Shown: positions 33,654 to 43,362, counted from the stretch's first letter. The stretch is 64,000 nt of DNA from Methanolobus psychrotolerans (GCF_002243045.1 NZ_MBKP01000007.1:1-64000), one strand, 5' to 3'. Notes: generated from the letters alone by a model not told the origin. A program made the numbers and translations.

Positions 33654-34973
33654 TCATCGAATAGCACACCCAATCCCTATCAGTTGCCTCTCAACCACCT
33701 GCTGCACCTTCTCAACCTCAACATCACCCATTATCATAACACGGAATGTAACACTCAGCCTCTCAGTACCTTCAATACCATCATACCTGTCAATGATCTC
33801 AATTGAAACGATGTCGTCATTGCAGGAAACAAGCTCTATGATTATTTCAGCATCGGAATTCTCGGGAATCAGCACCGATATATCTCTCAAATGATGTTTG
33901 AGATTTTCGAGTTTCCACTCATGCAGTTCCTCTTCATCTAACAGGCGGATGTTCTCTATTTTGAGAGGTATCATCCTGCTGCTACATTCAAGAACAACGT
34001 CTCTAGGACTTACTTTCTTGACAATCCCTGTATGCACTACGCCTGAATATATGTGCCTGACACCAATTTCCTGTCCAATAGAATCTATCAGTTCATCAAA
34101 CTCAGCTATCTTCGAATTTATTAGCTTGTCCGATCTGCGCAGTGCCGATGCTGTGTCTCCAAAATGCACTGCCGCCTCTTTCATCTTTGCAGTAAAGGCT
34201 TCGACATCCTTTTTTCTGACGATGGAGGATATCTCGCTGCATTGCTGCATGAAAGCATCATGGACTTTGATTACTTCGGGGTTCTCCATCTGGATGTAGG
34301 CGTAGAGGTAAGGGTTCTGGCCAAGTATCCTGCCAACGAAATCAAGCATGATGTCGTAGACCGGGCTCATGAAACGTCTTGATTCATTCACACTGAAATC
34401 AAGTCGGTCAAAGGTTGTGCCAATGGTGATGTATGCAAAGTGCGTCAGTCCCTGCACAACGGACACAAATCTGTCATGCTCAGCCGGGCTGATCACTTCA
34501 AGATGTGCGCCGTTATCTTCAAAAAGTGAGCGCATAACCGGGAACCATTTATTACAGCGCCCTTCAATCGGTGTTAGTATGAATATCTGACCATGCAGAC
34601 TTGGTATCGAAGGTCCGAACATTGGATGAGTGCCAAGTATTTCCACACCTTCAGGTGCGTACTTCTTCATGGCTTCCGTTGGTCCCAGTTTCAGGGATGT
34701 AAAATCCATAAGGAGACTCCCACTCTTCATTTTTGGTGCAGTCTCACTTATGACCTTCTCGGTGATGTTGATGGGCACAGTTATAATTACTATGTCGCTG
34801 GTACTTATGGCAGCATCAAGGTCACTGGCAAAGTCGACTCCCATTCGCTCTGCGATCTCAACTTTTCCGCTGCTGCCCCAGACAACAACTTCGTAACAGT
34901 GGTTCCTGAAAAAAGAGGTGAACCACTGTCCCATTTCACCGGTACCGCCTATGATGAGGACTTTCAAACTCAA
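33654..34973 (-). CDS. tyrA: prephenate dehydrogenase TyrA
   Basis: Oxidative decarboxylation of prephenate in tyrosine synthesis. The Rossmann start is LKVLIIGGTGEMGQWFTSFF; the GTHPMFGPSIPSLHGQ motif and VQGLTHFAYI segment are typical. The protein is about 439 residues, longer than the 280-residue core: a middle helical part and a C-terminal beta-rich region (HLRDISVLIPENSDAEI onward), possibly an ACT-like regulatory domain, are added. I start it at TTG 34973, which overlaps the aroE stop as TTGA; the longer frame to 35030 lies inside aroE. It is the last gene of the aro operon. Confidence 0.9.
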   Translation of the reverse strand: MSLKVLIIGGTGEMGQWFTSFFRNHCYEVVVWGSSGKVEIAERMGVDFASDLDAAISTSDIVIITVPINITEKVISETAPKMKSGSLLMDFTSLKLGPTEAMKKYAPEGVEILGTHPMFGPSIPSLHGQIFILTPIEGRCNKWFPVMRSLFEDNGAHLEVISPAEHDRFVSVVQGLTHFAYITIGTTFDRLDFSVNESRRFMSPVYDIMLDFVGRILGQNPYLYAYIQMENPEVIKVHDAFMQQCSEISSIVRKKDVEAFTAKMKEAAVHFGDTASALRRSDKLINSKIAEFDELIDSIGQEIGVRHIYSGVVHTGIVKKVSPRDVVLECSSRMIPLKIENIRLLDEEELHEWKLENLKHHLRDISVLIPENSDAEIIIELVSCNDDIVSIEIIDRYDGIEGTERLSVTFRVMIMGDVEVEKVQQVVERQLIGIGCAIR

Positions 34974-35785
34974 AAGCCCTCCAGTACCGCTTTCTTCATA
35001 ACTTCTATTGGTGGCTCTACGCCTGTCCATATCTTGAATGCTTCTGCTCCCTGATAAACAAGCATCATTTCTCCGGTTACTGCTTTTGCACCGGCTTTCT
35101 TTGCTTCTTTAAGGAGCGTTGTCTCCAGAGGATTGTAAACAATGTCAAATACTGTAAGTTCAGGATGCATATCCTCTGCTGTTGCAATGGTTCCCTCGGT
35201 TTTGGGATGCATTCCCTGGGTTGTGCAATTCACAAGTATATCGCTGCTATTGATGAAATCTTTCAGATGGTCAAGTCCGCATCCTCTTGCAAAACCAACA
35301 GTGGATACGTCTGTTGCAAGGTCAATTGCCTTGTTCTCGGTCCTGTTGGAGATGGTGATGTTCGCTCCATCTTTCGCGAACTGGAATGCTATGGCTCTTG
35401 CAGCACCGCCGGCACCTACTATGAGTACATTGGAGCCTTTGATCTTAACTCCTTTTTCCTCAAGGGTACGTTTAGCTCCAAGTCCGTCTGTATTGTAACC
35501 TGTCATTCCATCTTTAAAATCAACTGTATTGATAGCACCTATGCTTTTAGCCAGCGGGTCAGCATCAATTATCTTCAAAGCTTCCTGTTTCAGCGGGACT
35601 GTGAGGTTAACGCCGCCAAAACCCATGGCTTTTGCTCCAAGAATTGCATTCTTCAGGTTTTCAGGACTCACTCTGAAGGCATGGTATGTACACTCCATGC
35701 CAAGTTCCCTGAATGCTGCATTGTGCATATTCGGAGACCGCGAATGTGCTATTGGATTTCCGAATACACCAAAAACGGTTCTCAA
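34970..35785 (-). CDS. aroE: shikimate dehydrogenase
   Basis: NADP-dependent reduction of 3-dehydroshikimate. The substrate site FGNPIAHSRSPNMHNAAF is at about 8-25, the catalytic Lys-Asp pair in GVNLTVPLKQEAL and NTDGLG, and the cofactor loop in VLIVGAGGAARAIAFQ with NRTENKA. The 271-residue length is normal. It overlaps aroD by four bases at its start, and tyrA begins within its stop codon, so the three are translationally coupled. Confidence 0.96.
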   Translation of the reverse strand: MRTVFGVFGNPIAHSRSPNMHNAAFRELGMECTYHAFRVSPENLKNAILGAKAMGFGGVNLTVPLKQEALKIIDADPLAKSIGAINTVDFKDGMTGYNTDGLGAKRTLEEKGVKIKGSNVLIVGAGGAARAIAFQFAKDGANITISNRTENKAIDLATDVSTVGFARGCGLDHLKDFINSSDILVNCTTQGMHPKTEGTIATAEDMHPELTVFDIVYNPLETTLLKEAKKAGAKAVTGEMMLVYQGAEAFKIWTGVEPPIEVMKKAVLEGF

Positions 35786-36486
35786 AAGAGTATCTCCAGA
35801 GCCGATTTAAGTTCGTGTATCTTTATCTGTCCGGGTGCCACGGCTTTTGTAATTGCACCGTATGTCAGGCGTGAGCCATAGCATGGAGCAACTATGCGGC
35901 TGTGTTTTCCAAGTTCTCCCATTGCAATGGTGCAAACAGGTTTATCCATATCTGCAGTTGCCTGAAGCACATTCAGCACATCCTGCCTGGACTGTGCCAT
36001 TACTGCCAGTTTTGCGATATCAGCACCGGCTTCATGTGCACAGTTGAGTATGATCTTCATGTTCTCAATCGATGGAGTGGCGTTGAAATCGTGGGCTGAA
36101 ACAATAACCGTGACACCGGCTGCCTTTGCCGCACTTATGAATTTGCTGCGCTGCTTCTCATCTGCACTGAGCTCAATATCAACTGCTTCAATAAAAGGCA
36201 GTACATCTGTCAATAATGCAATTCTTTCTTCTTCACTGCCTGTCCACTTACCACCATCAGATTGTAATCTATTGGTTGCAATACACGGGAGGTTGGTGTT
36301 GACTTTGATCCTTTCAATTGTCTTCTTTGCTTCACCAAAATCTGAAAAATTGAGAAGGTCAAGCCTCAATTCCAGTATGTCAGCACCCAGCCATTTTGCC
36401 GCTTTTGCACTCTCGGCTGGGTCATCGTCTATCACAGAGACGATTGCTGGTTTTTTATCAAGATCAAAAGTTCCTATCATAACCAC
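35782..36486 (-). CDS. aroD: 3-dehydroquinate dehydratase, type I
   Basis: Dehydrates 3-dehydroquinate by a Schiff-base mechanism. The barrel has ADILELRLDLLNFSD near 35-50, the catalytic His in VSAHDFNATPS and the Schiff-base Lys in GADIAKLAVMA; the C-terminal loop is ITKAVAPGQI. Start choice: TTG 36492, GTG 36486 and ATG 36480 are all in frame; GGTGG at 36493-36497 is best spaced for GTG 36486. It follows aroB' by about 12 bases and overlaps aroE by four. Confidence 0.94.
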   Translation of the reverse strand: MVMIGTFDLDKKPAIVSVIDDDPAESAKAAKWLGADILELRLDLLNFSDFGEAKKTIERIKVNTNLPCIATNRLQSDGGKWTGSEEERIALLTDVLPFIEAVDIELSADEKQRSKFISAAKAAGVTVIVSAHDFNATPSIENMKIILNCAHEAGADIAKLAVMAQSRQDVLNVLQATADMDKPVCTIAMGELGKHSRIVAPCYGSRLTYGAITKAVAPGQIKIHELKSALEILF

Positions 36487-36497
36487 AAGCAACCACC

Positions 36498-37640
36498 TTA
36501 TTTTTCGATTATGGTCTCTTCTATTTTCATTCCAAAATGGCGGCCGATGTCCTCTGAGTGCACAAGTATCTCATCACCAACCTTCAGGTCTGTTACAGAT
36601 ATGGGTCCATTGTCCTTTGTAACCAGTTTAATTGTTTCTGCATTCTGTAGGATGTTCTTGATTATTTTCCCATTGAGGTCTGCTTCCACAAGGACGAGTG
36701 GCCTTCTTTCTATCTTCACTCTGCCAACAACTCCGGTTCTCTGCTTGCCTTCACTGTTTACTATTGTGACTTCGTCGCCTGCTTTAAGCTCGGAAAGGTA
36801 GCGTGTCTTCTCTCCAACTTTGATATAAGCGTGTACTGCCCCTGCATTAACCCTGAACGGTCTTGATGCAACGTAGGGACTTTCCTCTGATTCTGAGTGC
36901 ACAAGGAACATGCCGTTTGCCTGTGAGCCCACAAGCATTCCCTCACCTCTGACCATGAGGTTACATGTGTCTACACAAACCCTGTCACCCATACCAATTG
37001 ATTCTACTTTTGTGACAGTAGCTGTCTTTATCTCAAGGTCATTGACACCTGCTCTTTCTGCTATTTCTGCAGTCTTCTTAATCTGGCTCAGGTCCCTTGT
37101 ATCAAGCATAACACCATCAGTACCATGTTCCATAGTCTCGAATGCAAGTTTTGCCTGCTCAGATGTCTGTACTCCTGAAATGAGTTTAACATCCTTTTTC
37201 TGAAGCCCTGCAATGAGGTTTTCCAGTGGAATGACCTGCCAGTCGGTGCCTATGGTAACGAGGTAATCACAGATACTTCCCATTTCAGCTGCAAAGTTCT
37301 CATAGTTCTTGTTGCGAATGATGACATATCCTGCAACCTTGAGTCCCTTGCCCTTAAGGCGAAGGGCAGTTGTAACATCAAGGGAACCACTGTAGTCCGG
37401 TGGCAATGGTTTTGTTCCGTCCCCTTCACCGCCTTTCCCAACTACAATTACTTCTGCTCCTTCTACCTCAGTTGATGCAAAGGCAGCTACTTTCACGTTT
37501 CCAAGCTCCTTTACTTTTTCAACATCTGCAGCATTGACCAGTATGGCATCCACTCCGGATTCCATTCCGGTGGTAATTACAGCCTTGCGTTCATCCCAGT
37601 TGCCTTCATCGGCTTTGATCCAGATTATCTTATTATTCAT
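36498..37640 (-). CDS. aroB': 3-dehydroquinate synthase II (AroB')
   Basis: Archaeal enzyme that oxidatively deaminates and cyclises the ADH product to 3-dehydroquinate, replacing bacterial AroB. The start IIWIKADEGNWDERKAVITT and the central CNLMVRGEGMLVGSQANGMFLVHSES segment are typical of the family (380 residues). It lies 36 bases after aroA' and directly before aroD. Several acidic surface patches are visible. Its presence together with aroA' shows that the organism makes aromatics without the DAHP route, as many euryarchaea do. Confidence 0.95.
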   Translation of the reverse strand: MNNKIIWIKADEGNWDERKAVITTGMESGVDAILVNAADVEKVKELGNVKVAAFASTEVEGAEVIVVGKGGEGDGTKPLPPDYSGSLDVTTALRLKGKGLKVAGYVIIRNKNYENFAAEMGSICDYLVTIGTDWQVIPLENLIAGLQKKDVKLISGVQTSEQAKLAFETMEHGTDGVMLDTRDLSQIKKTAEIAERAGVNDLEIKTATVTKVESIGMGDRVCVDTCNLMVRGEGMLVGSQANGMFLVHSESEESPYVASRPFRVNAGAVHAYIKVGEKTRYLSELKAGDEVTIVNSEGKQRTGVVGRVKIERRPLVLVEADLNGKIIKNILQNAETIKLVTKDNGPISVTDLKVGDEILVHSEDIGRHFGMKIEETIIEK

Positions 37641-37676
37641 ATGAGCACGTCCGCAAGCACAGAAAACAATCTGAGG

Positions 37677-38474
37677 TTATTTCAGCATTTCCAGTGCTTC
37701 TTCAACTGACCTTTTATTGTGCACTATCTCTGTTATGGCTTTTGTAATTTTTGTAGGGTTCTCGTGCTGGAACACATTCCTTCCTATTGCAACACCCCTT
37801 GCACCGCCTTCCATGGCACCCTGTATCATCTCAAGGAATTCCTGATCAGTATTTGTTTTAGGTCCTCCTGCAATTACCACAGGTACCGGGCAACCAAGTA
37901 CTACATCCCTGAAGGAATCGATGTCTCCTGTGTATAATGTTTTCACAACATCAGCACCAAGCTCGGCACCAACCCTTGCGACATGTGCAACCAGTTCAGA
38001 GTCATGGGGATTACTGATGTCCTTTCCACGTGGGTACATCATTGCAAGAAGCGGCATTCCCCAGTAGTTGCACTCTTCTGATACGCTTCCGAGTTTCTGC
38101 AACTGGTCTGCTTCAGTTTCCGATCCTACATTTACATGTATTGATACTGCGTCAGCGCCCATTTTCATAACCTCTTCCACAGAACAGACCTGTACCTTGT
38201 TATTTGGGTCTGGTGCAAGGGATGTGGAAGCGCTCATGTGGACTATAAGACCGACATCATGCCCGTATCCTCTATGTCCATGAGTGACGATTCCTTTTTG
38301 CATTAGTACTGCATCTGCTCCACCATCTGCAACTTTATTTATGGAATCTGCCACATTTATCAGGCCTTTTATAGGTCCGTCTGATAATCCGTGGTCCATG
38401 GGAATTATTACCATGTTCCTGCTTTCCCTGTGCATGATCCTTTCTATACGGATTTTCTTACCAATCTCTGTCAT
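37677..38474 (-). CDS. aroA': ADH synthase (AroA')
   Basis: 2-amino-3,7-dideoxy-D-threo-hept-6-ulosonate synthase: a transaldolase-like class I aldolase joining a 6-deoxy-5-ketohexose phosphate fragment to aspartate semialdehyde. Blocks [48 protein letters not shown] and [19 protein letters not shown] (with the Schiff-base Lys) match, as I recall, the studied Methanocaldococcus enzyme MJ0400. It leads the aro operon, with AAGGTGAAAGCAA before ATG 38474 and a large palindrome 75-100 bases upstream. The paralogue at 19.7 kb lacks this context. Confidence 0.93.
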   Translation of the reverse strand: MTEIGKKIRIERIMHRESRNMVIIPMDHGLSDGPIKGLINVADSINKVADGGADAVLMQKGIVTHGHRGYGHDVGLIVHMSASTSLAPDPNNKVQVCSVEEVMKMGADAVSIHVNVGSETEADQLQKLGSVSEECNYWGMPLLAMMYPRGKDISNPHDSELVAHVARVGAELGADVVKTLYTGDIDSFRDVVLGCPVPVVIAGGPKTNTDQEFLEMIQGAMEGGARGVAIGRNVFQHENPTKITKAITEIVHNKRSVEEALEMLK

Positions 38475-38549
38475 TTGCTTTCACCTTCTTTATTTAGCAT
38501 TTATACTCGGTAGCGTATTATTTTGTACATTTCTATGTCTAATTAGTCT

Positions 38550-38574
38550 ATGTTACTATGTGACATAGTAACAT
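38550..38574. promoter_or_regulatory. 25-base palindrome upstream of the aro operon
   Basis: ATGTTACTATG, then TGA, then CATAGTAACAT: two 11-base arms with no mismatch. It lies 76-100 bases before the aroA' start, upstream of TATA-like GAGTATAAATG (about 38499-38510 on the minus strand). CTATGT also occurs in direct order just before it. No T-run follows on either strand, so it looks more like a protein site than a terminator of the KaiC-like gene. Confidence 0.55.
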
Positions 38575-38628
38575 GGTTTATTATTTAAAGTTTTTTGTAG
38601 TAGCTGGCAAAAAGTAGTCTGAAAAAGA

Positions 38629-39996
38629 TCATATATCTTTCAGGAATTGGCCAAAGTGGATTCCTTCCGAATCGATATTATACTCAATAAGATGTTTTTC
38701 ATGGTCACTGCCATGTATCTTCAAAATCGACATGCTTTTCCTTATTTCCATGTCAATTTCCATGTTTTTGAGAAGTATCAGTGCATCAACAAGCGATGAT
38801 ACGGGTATTTCGGATACAAGCACGTCATTAACGGCTGTCCTGTTCCCGCTGATAAGCATGGATGTAAGTCCCATGTCTTTGAAGACACGTATCATATTGG
38901 CAACATGCTCTCTTTTTGCAACCGGGTCGTCAAACACATAATCAAATCCGGATATGTCATCCAGGAGTATTCTTTTTGCCCCTATCTCTTCAATGTCCTT
39001 TTTTATTTTGAATGTGTGCCGACAGGTATTGATCTCCGGTGGTGGCGTATAAATTATCCTTATGAGTCCTTTCTTTTCAAGTTCTTCAAGCTCAAGCCCG
39101 ACACTTGCAGCATAGTGACGCAATTCAGCTGGTGTATCCTCAAATGTACTTATTATTCCGGGTTCGCCATTTATGGCTCCCCCTACAATGAAATGAAGTC
39201 CAAATAAAGTTTTACCTGTGCCTGTATTTCCCGCAATTAATGTGGATGAAAGTTCAAAGAGCCCTCCACGGCTCAATTCACCAAACCCTGGAATTCCTGC
39301 ATCAATCCTTGTTACCGGTGATATTTGCCCAGCAGTCTGGGTGCTTATTCTGGGGTAAATGCTTATTCCTTTGTCTGATATATCGAAAGTGTGCTCCCCT
39401 TCGCTATAATTAGGGCGGTTCATTTTCACGATTTTAATTATGCGCTTGTTTCCCCTTCGTTGGATATCCTGGGAAAGATACACGATTCCATCTACAATAT
39501 CACTGATCACTGATCTACACACGTCAGGCTGTGACATGGTCCCTGTCAGGTAAACAATGGCGTTCCATTCATTGATTGCAGCATTAAGTGAATACATGAA
39601 CCGTCTTCTTTCAGCTTCCGGAAAACCGAATCCTATGGGTGTGACGGGATCTATCAGTACTCTGTCTGGTTTCAATTTCGCTACGATATTCCCAAGTTCC
39701 ACCAGCATTGTAAGGGGGTCCCTTTCCACGGAACTGGCGCTGAATGTGTGTATATTTAATGATTCATCATAAAATTCATAGTGTGAGATAGCTTCTCTGA
39801 CAGAAGTCTCCGATTTTGTGGTGACACATATGTAGAGCACCTTTTCTCCGTTCCTTGCTGCCTCGCATAAGCTCTGTACTCCTATTACAGTCCTGCCACT
39901 GCCCGGGTTACCTGCGATCAGTATTGTGGAGGGGGATGTAATACCTCCTCCAAGTATCTCATCAAATCCCGATATTCCTGTGAATTTATTTTCCAA
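38629..39996 (-). CDS. double KaiC-domain (RecA-like) ATPase
   Basis: Two RecA-fold domains in tandem, as in cyanobacterial KaiC and many archaeal KaiC-like proteins. Domain one begins TGISGFDEILGGGITSPS and has Walker A AGNPGSGRT near 28; domain two begins at about 223 with GIPGFGELSRGGLFELSS and has AGNTGTGKT. In the first the usual K of Walker A is R, so it may bind ATP weakly. Walker B-like VLIDPVTP and ILLDDISGF are present. It starts at TTG 39996 with GAGGT seven bases upstream. Likely a signalling or regulatory ATPase, not a clock protein; no kaiA or kaiB is near. It is read towards the aro operon promoter. Confidence 0.88.
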   Translation of the reverse strand: MENKFTGISGFDEILGGGITSPSTILIAGNPGSGRTVIGVQSLCEAARNGEKVLYICVTTKSETSVREAISHYEFYDESLNIHTFSASSVERDPLTMLVELGNIVAKLKPDRVLIDPVTPIGFGFPEAERRRFMYSLNAAINEWNAIVYLTGTMSQPDVCRSVISDIVDGIVYLSQDIQRRGNKRIIKIVKMNRPNYSEGEHTFDISDKGISIYPRISTQTAGQISPVTRIDAGIPGFGELSRGGLFELSSTLIAGNTGTGKTLFGLHFIVGGAINGEPGIISTFEDTPAELRHYAASVGLELEELEKKGLIRIIYTPPPEINTCRHTFKIKKDIEEIGAKRILLDDISGFDYVFDDPVAKREHVANMIRVFKDMGLTSMLISGNRTAVNDVLVSEIPVSSLVDALILLKNMEIDMEIRKSMSILKIHGSDHEKHLIEYNIDSEGIHFGQFLKDI

Positions 39997-40261
39997 TATG
40001 GTACCTCGTAAGCATTGCTATGGAAACAAAGAGAACATTTACGTTCAGGGTTTATATGAAATTTCCTCTCCCTTATATTAGTTTACTTTGTCCGTTTACT
40101 TAACATTATTCATTAGTATATATATCTATTATTTTATTTATTCTTTATTTAATATAAGCCGTTCTGGTAGTAATGCAGATATGAAACCCTCTTATATTGT
40201 TAATTACTATTATGGCAATATTAATACTAACTATAACAAAAATCAATCCGGGAAACAATCT

Positions 40262-40831
40262 ATGAGAGAACTAAAAATTCTTGTTATCAACAACTATGGG
40301 CAGTTCTGCCATCTTATCCATCGTTCAGTAAGGGATCTTGACATGGAGACAAAGATCGTTGCCAACACAACTCCTGTTGATGATCTTCTTGACGAGGAAC
40401 CCGACGGTCTCATACTAAGCGGTGGTCCTACAATGGACAGGGCTGGACTCTGTTCCGAATATGTTGAGAGCATTGACCTGCCTATCCTTGGAATTTGCCT
40501 TGGGCATCAGGTAATCGCAAAAGTATTTGGCGGAGATGTAGCTCCGGGCACATCAGGCGGATATGCAGACATTGAAGTTGAGATCGTTGATGAGGATGAA
40601 CTTCTTAAAGGAATGGGTCCGAAAACATCGGTCTGGGCATCTCATGCTGATGAAGTTGTCCGGTTGCCCGAGGACTTCATACAGCTTGCAAGGTCAAAGA
40701 TATGTGAATATGAGGCAATGAGGCATGTGGACAGGCCTATATTTGGTGTGCAATGGCATCCGGAGGTTGCACACACAGAAAAAGGAGAACAGCTTTTGAT
40801 GAATTTCTTTGAGATATGTGAGAACTATTAA
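40262..40831 (+). CDS. guaAA: GMP synthase glutaminase subunit GuaAA
   Basis: Class I amidotransferase subunit of the two-part archaeal GMP synthase; it releases ammonia from glutamine for GuaAB (59.5 kb). The nucleophile is C79 in LGICLGHQV; the His-Glu pair is in [10 protein letters not shown] near 166. The length of 189 matches free-standing GuaAA. I start it at ATG 40262 ([15 protein letters not shown]); the open frame continues upstream but encodes low-complexity residues. No strong ribosome site is visible; TATA-like CTTATATTG is at about 40191-40199. It is convergent with ffh, with only 3 bases between the stops. Confidence 0.94.
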   Translation: MRELKILVINNYGQFCHLIHRSVRDLDMETKIVANTTPVDDLLDEEPDGLILSGGPTMDRAGLCSEYVESIDLPILGICLGHQVIAKVFGGDVAPGTSGGYADIEVEIVDEDELLKGMGPKTSVWASHADEVVRLPEDFIQLARSKICEYEAMRHVDRPIFGVQWHPEVAHTEKGEQLLMNFFEICENY

Positions 40832-40834
40832 ATC

Positions 40835-42154
40835 TCACATTCCCATTTTCTTCATCATTTTTTGCATATTGAATTTTCCGCCACGGAACCCTTTCATAGC
40901 GGTCTGCATCATCTTGTGGTATTTCAGAAGCTCCCTTACATCCTCTGGAGCACAGCCGGCTCCCCTTGAGATTCTCTTGATGCGGGCACTGCCTATAACC
41001 CTGGGGTTTAGCATTTCTTCTTCTGTCATGGAATCCATGAGGACTCTGTAGCGACCGAGTTTGTCGCCTGTTACCTGATATGCATCCTCAGGTATCTTGG
41101 CACCAAGTCCTCCAAGTGGTAACATCTGCATGATCTGTTTCATGGGTCCCATCTTGTTGAGGCTTTCAAGCTGTTTGTACATGTCCTTAAGAGTGAACCT
41201 GCCACGCAGCATTGCTTCCATGTCAAGGTCTTCCTCGCCAAGTGCTTCCTCTGCCTTTTCAATAAGACTTTTGATGTCTCCCATTCCAAGAAGCCTTGAA
41301 ATGAACCTGTCAGGCTCAAATCTCTCAAGGTCGTCCGGTGTTTCGCCTACACCAATAAAAGCGATGGAAGAATTTGTTTCGGATACTGCTGAAAGCGCAC
41401 CACCACCTTTTGCGGTACCGTCAAGTTTGGAGATCACCACCCCTGATATGCCGATGGAATCATTGAAAGCACGTGCCTGTTCGCTTGCCTGCTGTCCAAT
41501 GGCACCGTCAAGCACAAGTAGTTTGTAATCAGGTTTAGCAATAGCATGTATTTCTTCCATCTCTACGATAAGGTCAGTTTCAAGTGAATGGCGACCTGCC
41601 GTGTCAACTATAAGGACATCATATTTATGAAGCTCTTCAAGACCTCTTTTTACAATTCCCACTGCATCAGGGTTGTCTTCCTCTCCGTAAAATGCGACGT
41701 TGAGCCTTGTACAGAGGATCTTAAGTTGCTGGTATGCGCCTGGCCTGAATGTGTCGGCACACACAACTGCGGGCTTAAGTCCTTTCCTCTGGAAATAGCG
41801 TGCAAGTTTTGAAGTTGTTGTAGTTTTCCCGCTACCCTGCAGACCTATCATCATAATAGTCTGGGGTTTAAGGGGGATATCGGTACTCTTTCCGATTATA
41901 TTGATAAGTTCCTGATAGACTATCCTTAGTACATGTTCTCTGGGGTTCATCCCGGAGGGCACTTCCTCTTTCAGTGCACGTTCCTTGATACGCTGTGACA
42001 TTTGCATGACCAGCTTGACGTTCACGTCAGACTGTAGCAAAGCCCTCTGGATATCCTTAACGACCTCATTTACGGTCCGTTCATCGATACGCCCTGATTT
42101 CACCAGTTTTTTTAGGGCATCCTGCAGGGAATTCCCGAGTTTATCCATTACCAT
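40835..42154 (-). CDS. ffh: signal recognition particle protein SRP54
   Basis: GTPase that binds signal sequences and 7S RNA and docks ribosomes to the membrane. N domain 1-85, then G domain with [18 protein letters not shown] at about 105-122, [20 protein letters not shown] and [14 protein letters not shown]. The M domain from about 300 is rich in Met and ends [12 protein letters not shown]. Its RNA-binding motif [15 protein letters not shown] is clear. Length 439. ATG 42154 or the ATG two codons later could be the start. It is monocistronic. Confidence 0.97.
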   Translation of the reverse strand: MVMDKLGNSLQDALKKLVKSGRIDERTVNEVVKDIQRALLQSDVNVKLVMQMSQRIKERALKEEVPSGMNPREHVLRIVYQELINIIGKSTDIPLKPQTIMMIGLQGSGKTTTTSKLARYFQRKGLKPAVVCADTFRPGAYQQLKILCTRLNVAFYGEEDNPDAVGIVKRGLEELHKYDVLIVDTAGRHSLETDLIVEMEEIHAIAKPDYKLLVLDGAIGQQASEQARAFNDSIGISGVVISKLDGTAKGGGALSAVSETNSSIAFIGVGETPDDLERFEPDRFISRLLGMGDIKSLIEKAEEALGEEDLDMEAMLRGRFTLKDMYKQLESLNKMGPMKQIMQMLPLGGLGAKIPEDAYQVTGDKLGRYRVLMDSMTEEEMLNPRVIGSARIKRISRGAGCAPEDVRELLKYHKMMQTAMKGFRGGKFNMQKMMKKMGM

Positions 42155-42252
42155 TTAAGGTTCATCCTGTTCAGTTCTCTTTTTGTTCTATTAAAGGGCA
42201 GTTCATATTTAATCCTGTTGTGAAAACACTATATATCCGATTATCTTCGTAT

Positions 42253-43086
42253 TCAGGTGATCAGTATTACAGCCATCATGATTGCAAATACGCCTGCCAA
42301 CTGTCGTATCTTTAATCTCTCTTTCAGGAGTACCCATGCAAGAAGTACGGTTACAGCAGGATACATTGAAGTAAGGATTGCAGCAATATCAAGTCTTCCC
42401 GTCTTTGCAGCAAGTGCATAGAATACATTTCCGCCTGTGTCCAGCAGTCCGGCAAGTGCTATGAGGGGTAAATATCTCAGGCCCGGTATCTTTGTCTGTT
42501 TACTGTAACTGGCTACAATTATGAAAGCTGGAATGGATGCCATCCGTGCTCCGACAAGTGGCCAGAATACTCCACCTGTCTGCACCTGGTCGATAAGAAT
42601 CATGAATAATCCGAATCCTGTGCCTGCTATAAACGGAAGCTTAATCTTTTTCAGTTCTATCTTAGGGCTTTTCTCTTCCCTGGAGATCATCCATACTCCA
42701 ATGAATGCAAAAAGAAAACCTGTAAGCTGGCTTATGGCAGGCAGTCCTTCGGTTATTATCCCGAATGTCATGGGGACGATTGCACTCAATACAGCTGTAA
42801 CAGGTGCTACAATTCCCATTTTCTCAACGGACAATGCGTGATAGAGTGCAAGAAGTCCTGTTCCGCCTGCAAGCCCGGCAGCTGCACCCCATAGGAAATC
42901 CGGTGTTGGCGGTATGCCCTCCCTGAATACCAATGCCGCTGAGGTGAGAATTATTATTCCCATTATCTGGGAAATGATTGCAATTATCAGTACACCGTTG
43001 CGTTTTGTTGCAACTCCTCCACTGAAATCCCCTGCTCCCCAGCAGGCTGCCGCTGCCAGTCCGAATATGGCAATAGATAACTCCAT
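42253..43086 (-). CDS. EamA/DMT-family transporter
   Basis: 277 residues forming about ten membrane helices in two EamA repeats (1-140 and 145-277), the drug/metabolite transporter fold. Recognisable parts are the first helix IAIFGLAAAACWGAGDFSGG and YHALSVEKMGIVAPVTAVLSAIVPM at the end of the first repeat; SMYPAVTVLLAWVLLKERL is its counterpart in the second. Substrate cannot be told; relatives export amino acids or metabolites. It lies between ffh and tRNA-Met on the minus strand. Confidence 0.88.
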   Translation of the reverse strand: MELSIAIFGLAAAACWGAGDFSGGVATKRNGVLIIAIISQIMGIIILTSAALVFREGIPPTPDFLWGAAAGLAGGTGLLALYHALSVEKMGIVAPVTAVLSAIVPMTFGIITEGLPAISQLTGFLFAFIGVWMISREEKSPKIELKKIKLPFIAGTGFGLFMILIDQVQTGGVFWPLVGARMASIPAFIIVASYSKQTKIPGLRYLPLIALAGLLDTGGNVFYALAAKTGRLDIAAILTSMYPAVTVLLAWVLLKERLKIRQLAGVFAIMMAVILIT

Positions 43087-43154
43087 CTAAATCACAGAGT
43101 TGTCTGGAAAAAAGCACCATTTAATGCTTGTAAAAAACTGCAATATTAGAAAAG

Positions 43155-43229
43155 TAGCGGGGGATAGATTCGAACTATCGGTCTACGGGTTATGAGCCCG
43201 TCGGGATCTCCTGGCTACCCTACCCCGCT
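43155..43229 (-). tRNA. initiator tRNA-Met (anticodon CAT)
   Basis: Cloverleaf on the minus strand: acceptor AGCGGGG/CCCCGCT with an A1-T72 pair, D arm with CCAGGAG, anticodon stem closed by three G-C pairs (GGGCTCATAACCC), T arm ATAG-TTCGAAT-CTAT, discriminator A. The A1-U72 pair and the G-C triplet are initiator features in archaea. No CCA is encoded. Confidence 0.92.
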
Positions 43230-43362
43230 TCGTTTATGCCTTTGTAATGAGGTACACCCCTACAACCATATCATTACAGATAAAGGTTGCGTATGGACTC
43301 ATTTTACTATTGAATAAATATATATCTTGTCTGTTTAAATATACTATCTCGGAGAGAATATA

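Noticed and set aside
35165-35881. 238-codon plus-strand frame opposite aroE and aroD
   Set aside because: It mirrors the codon bias of the true minus-strand genes, is rich in Cys and Ser, and lacks any domain pattern.
38550-38574. Palindrome as the terminator of the KaiC-like gene
   Set aside because: It is 55 bases past that stop and has no T-run after it on the minus strand; an operator fits better.
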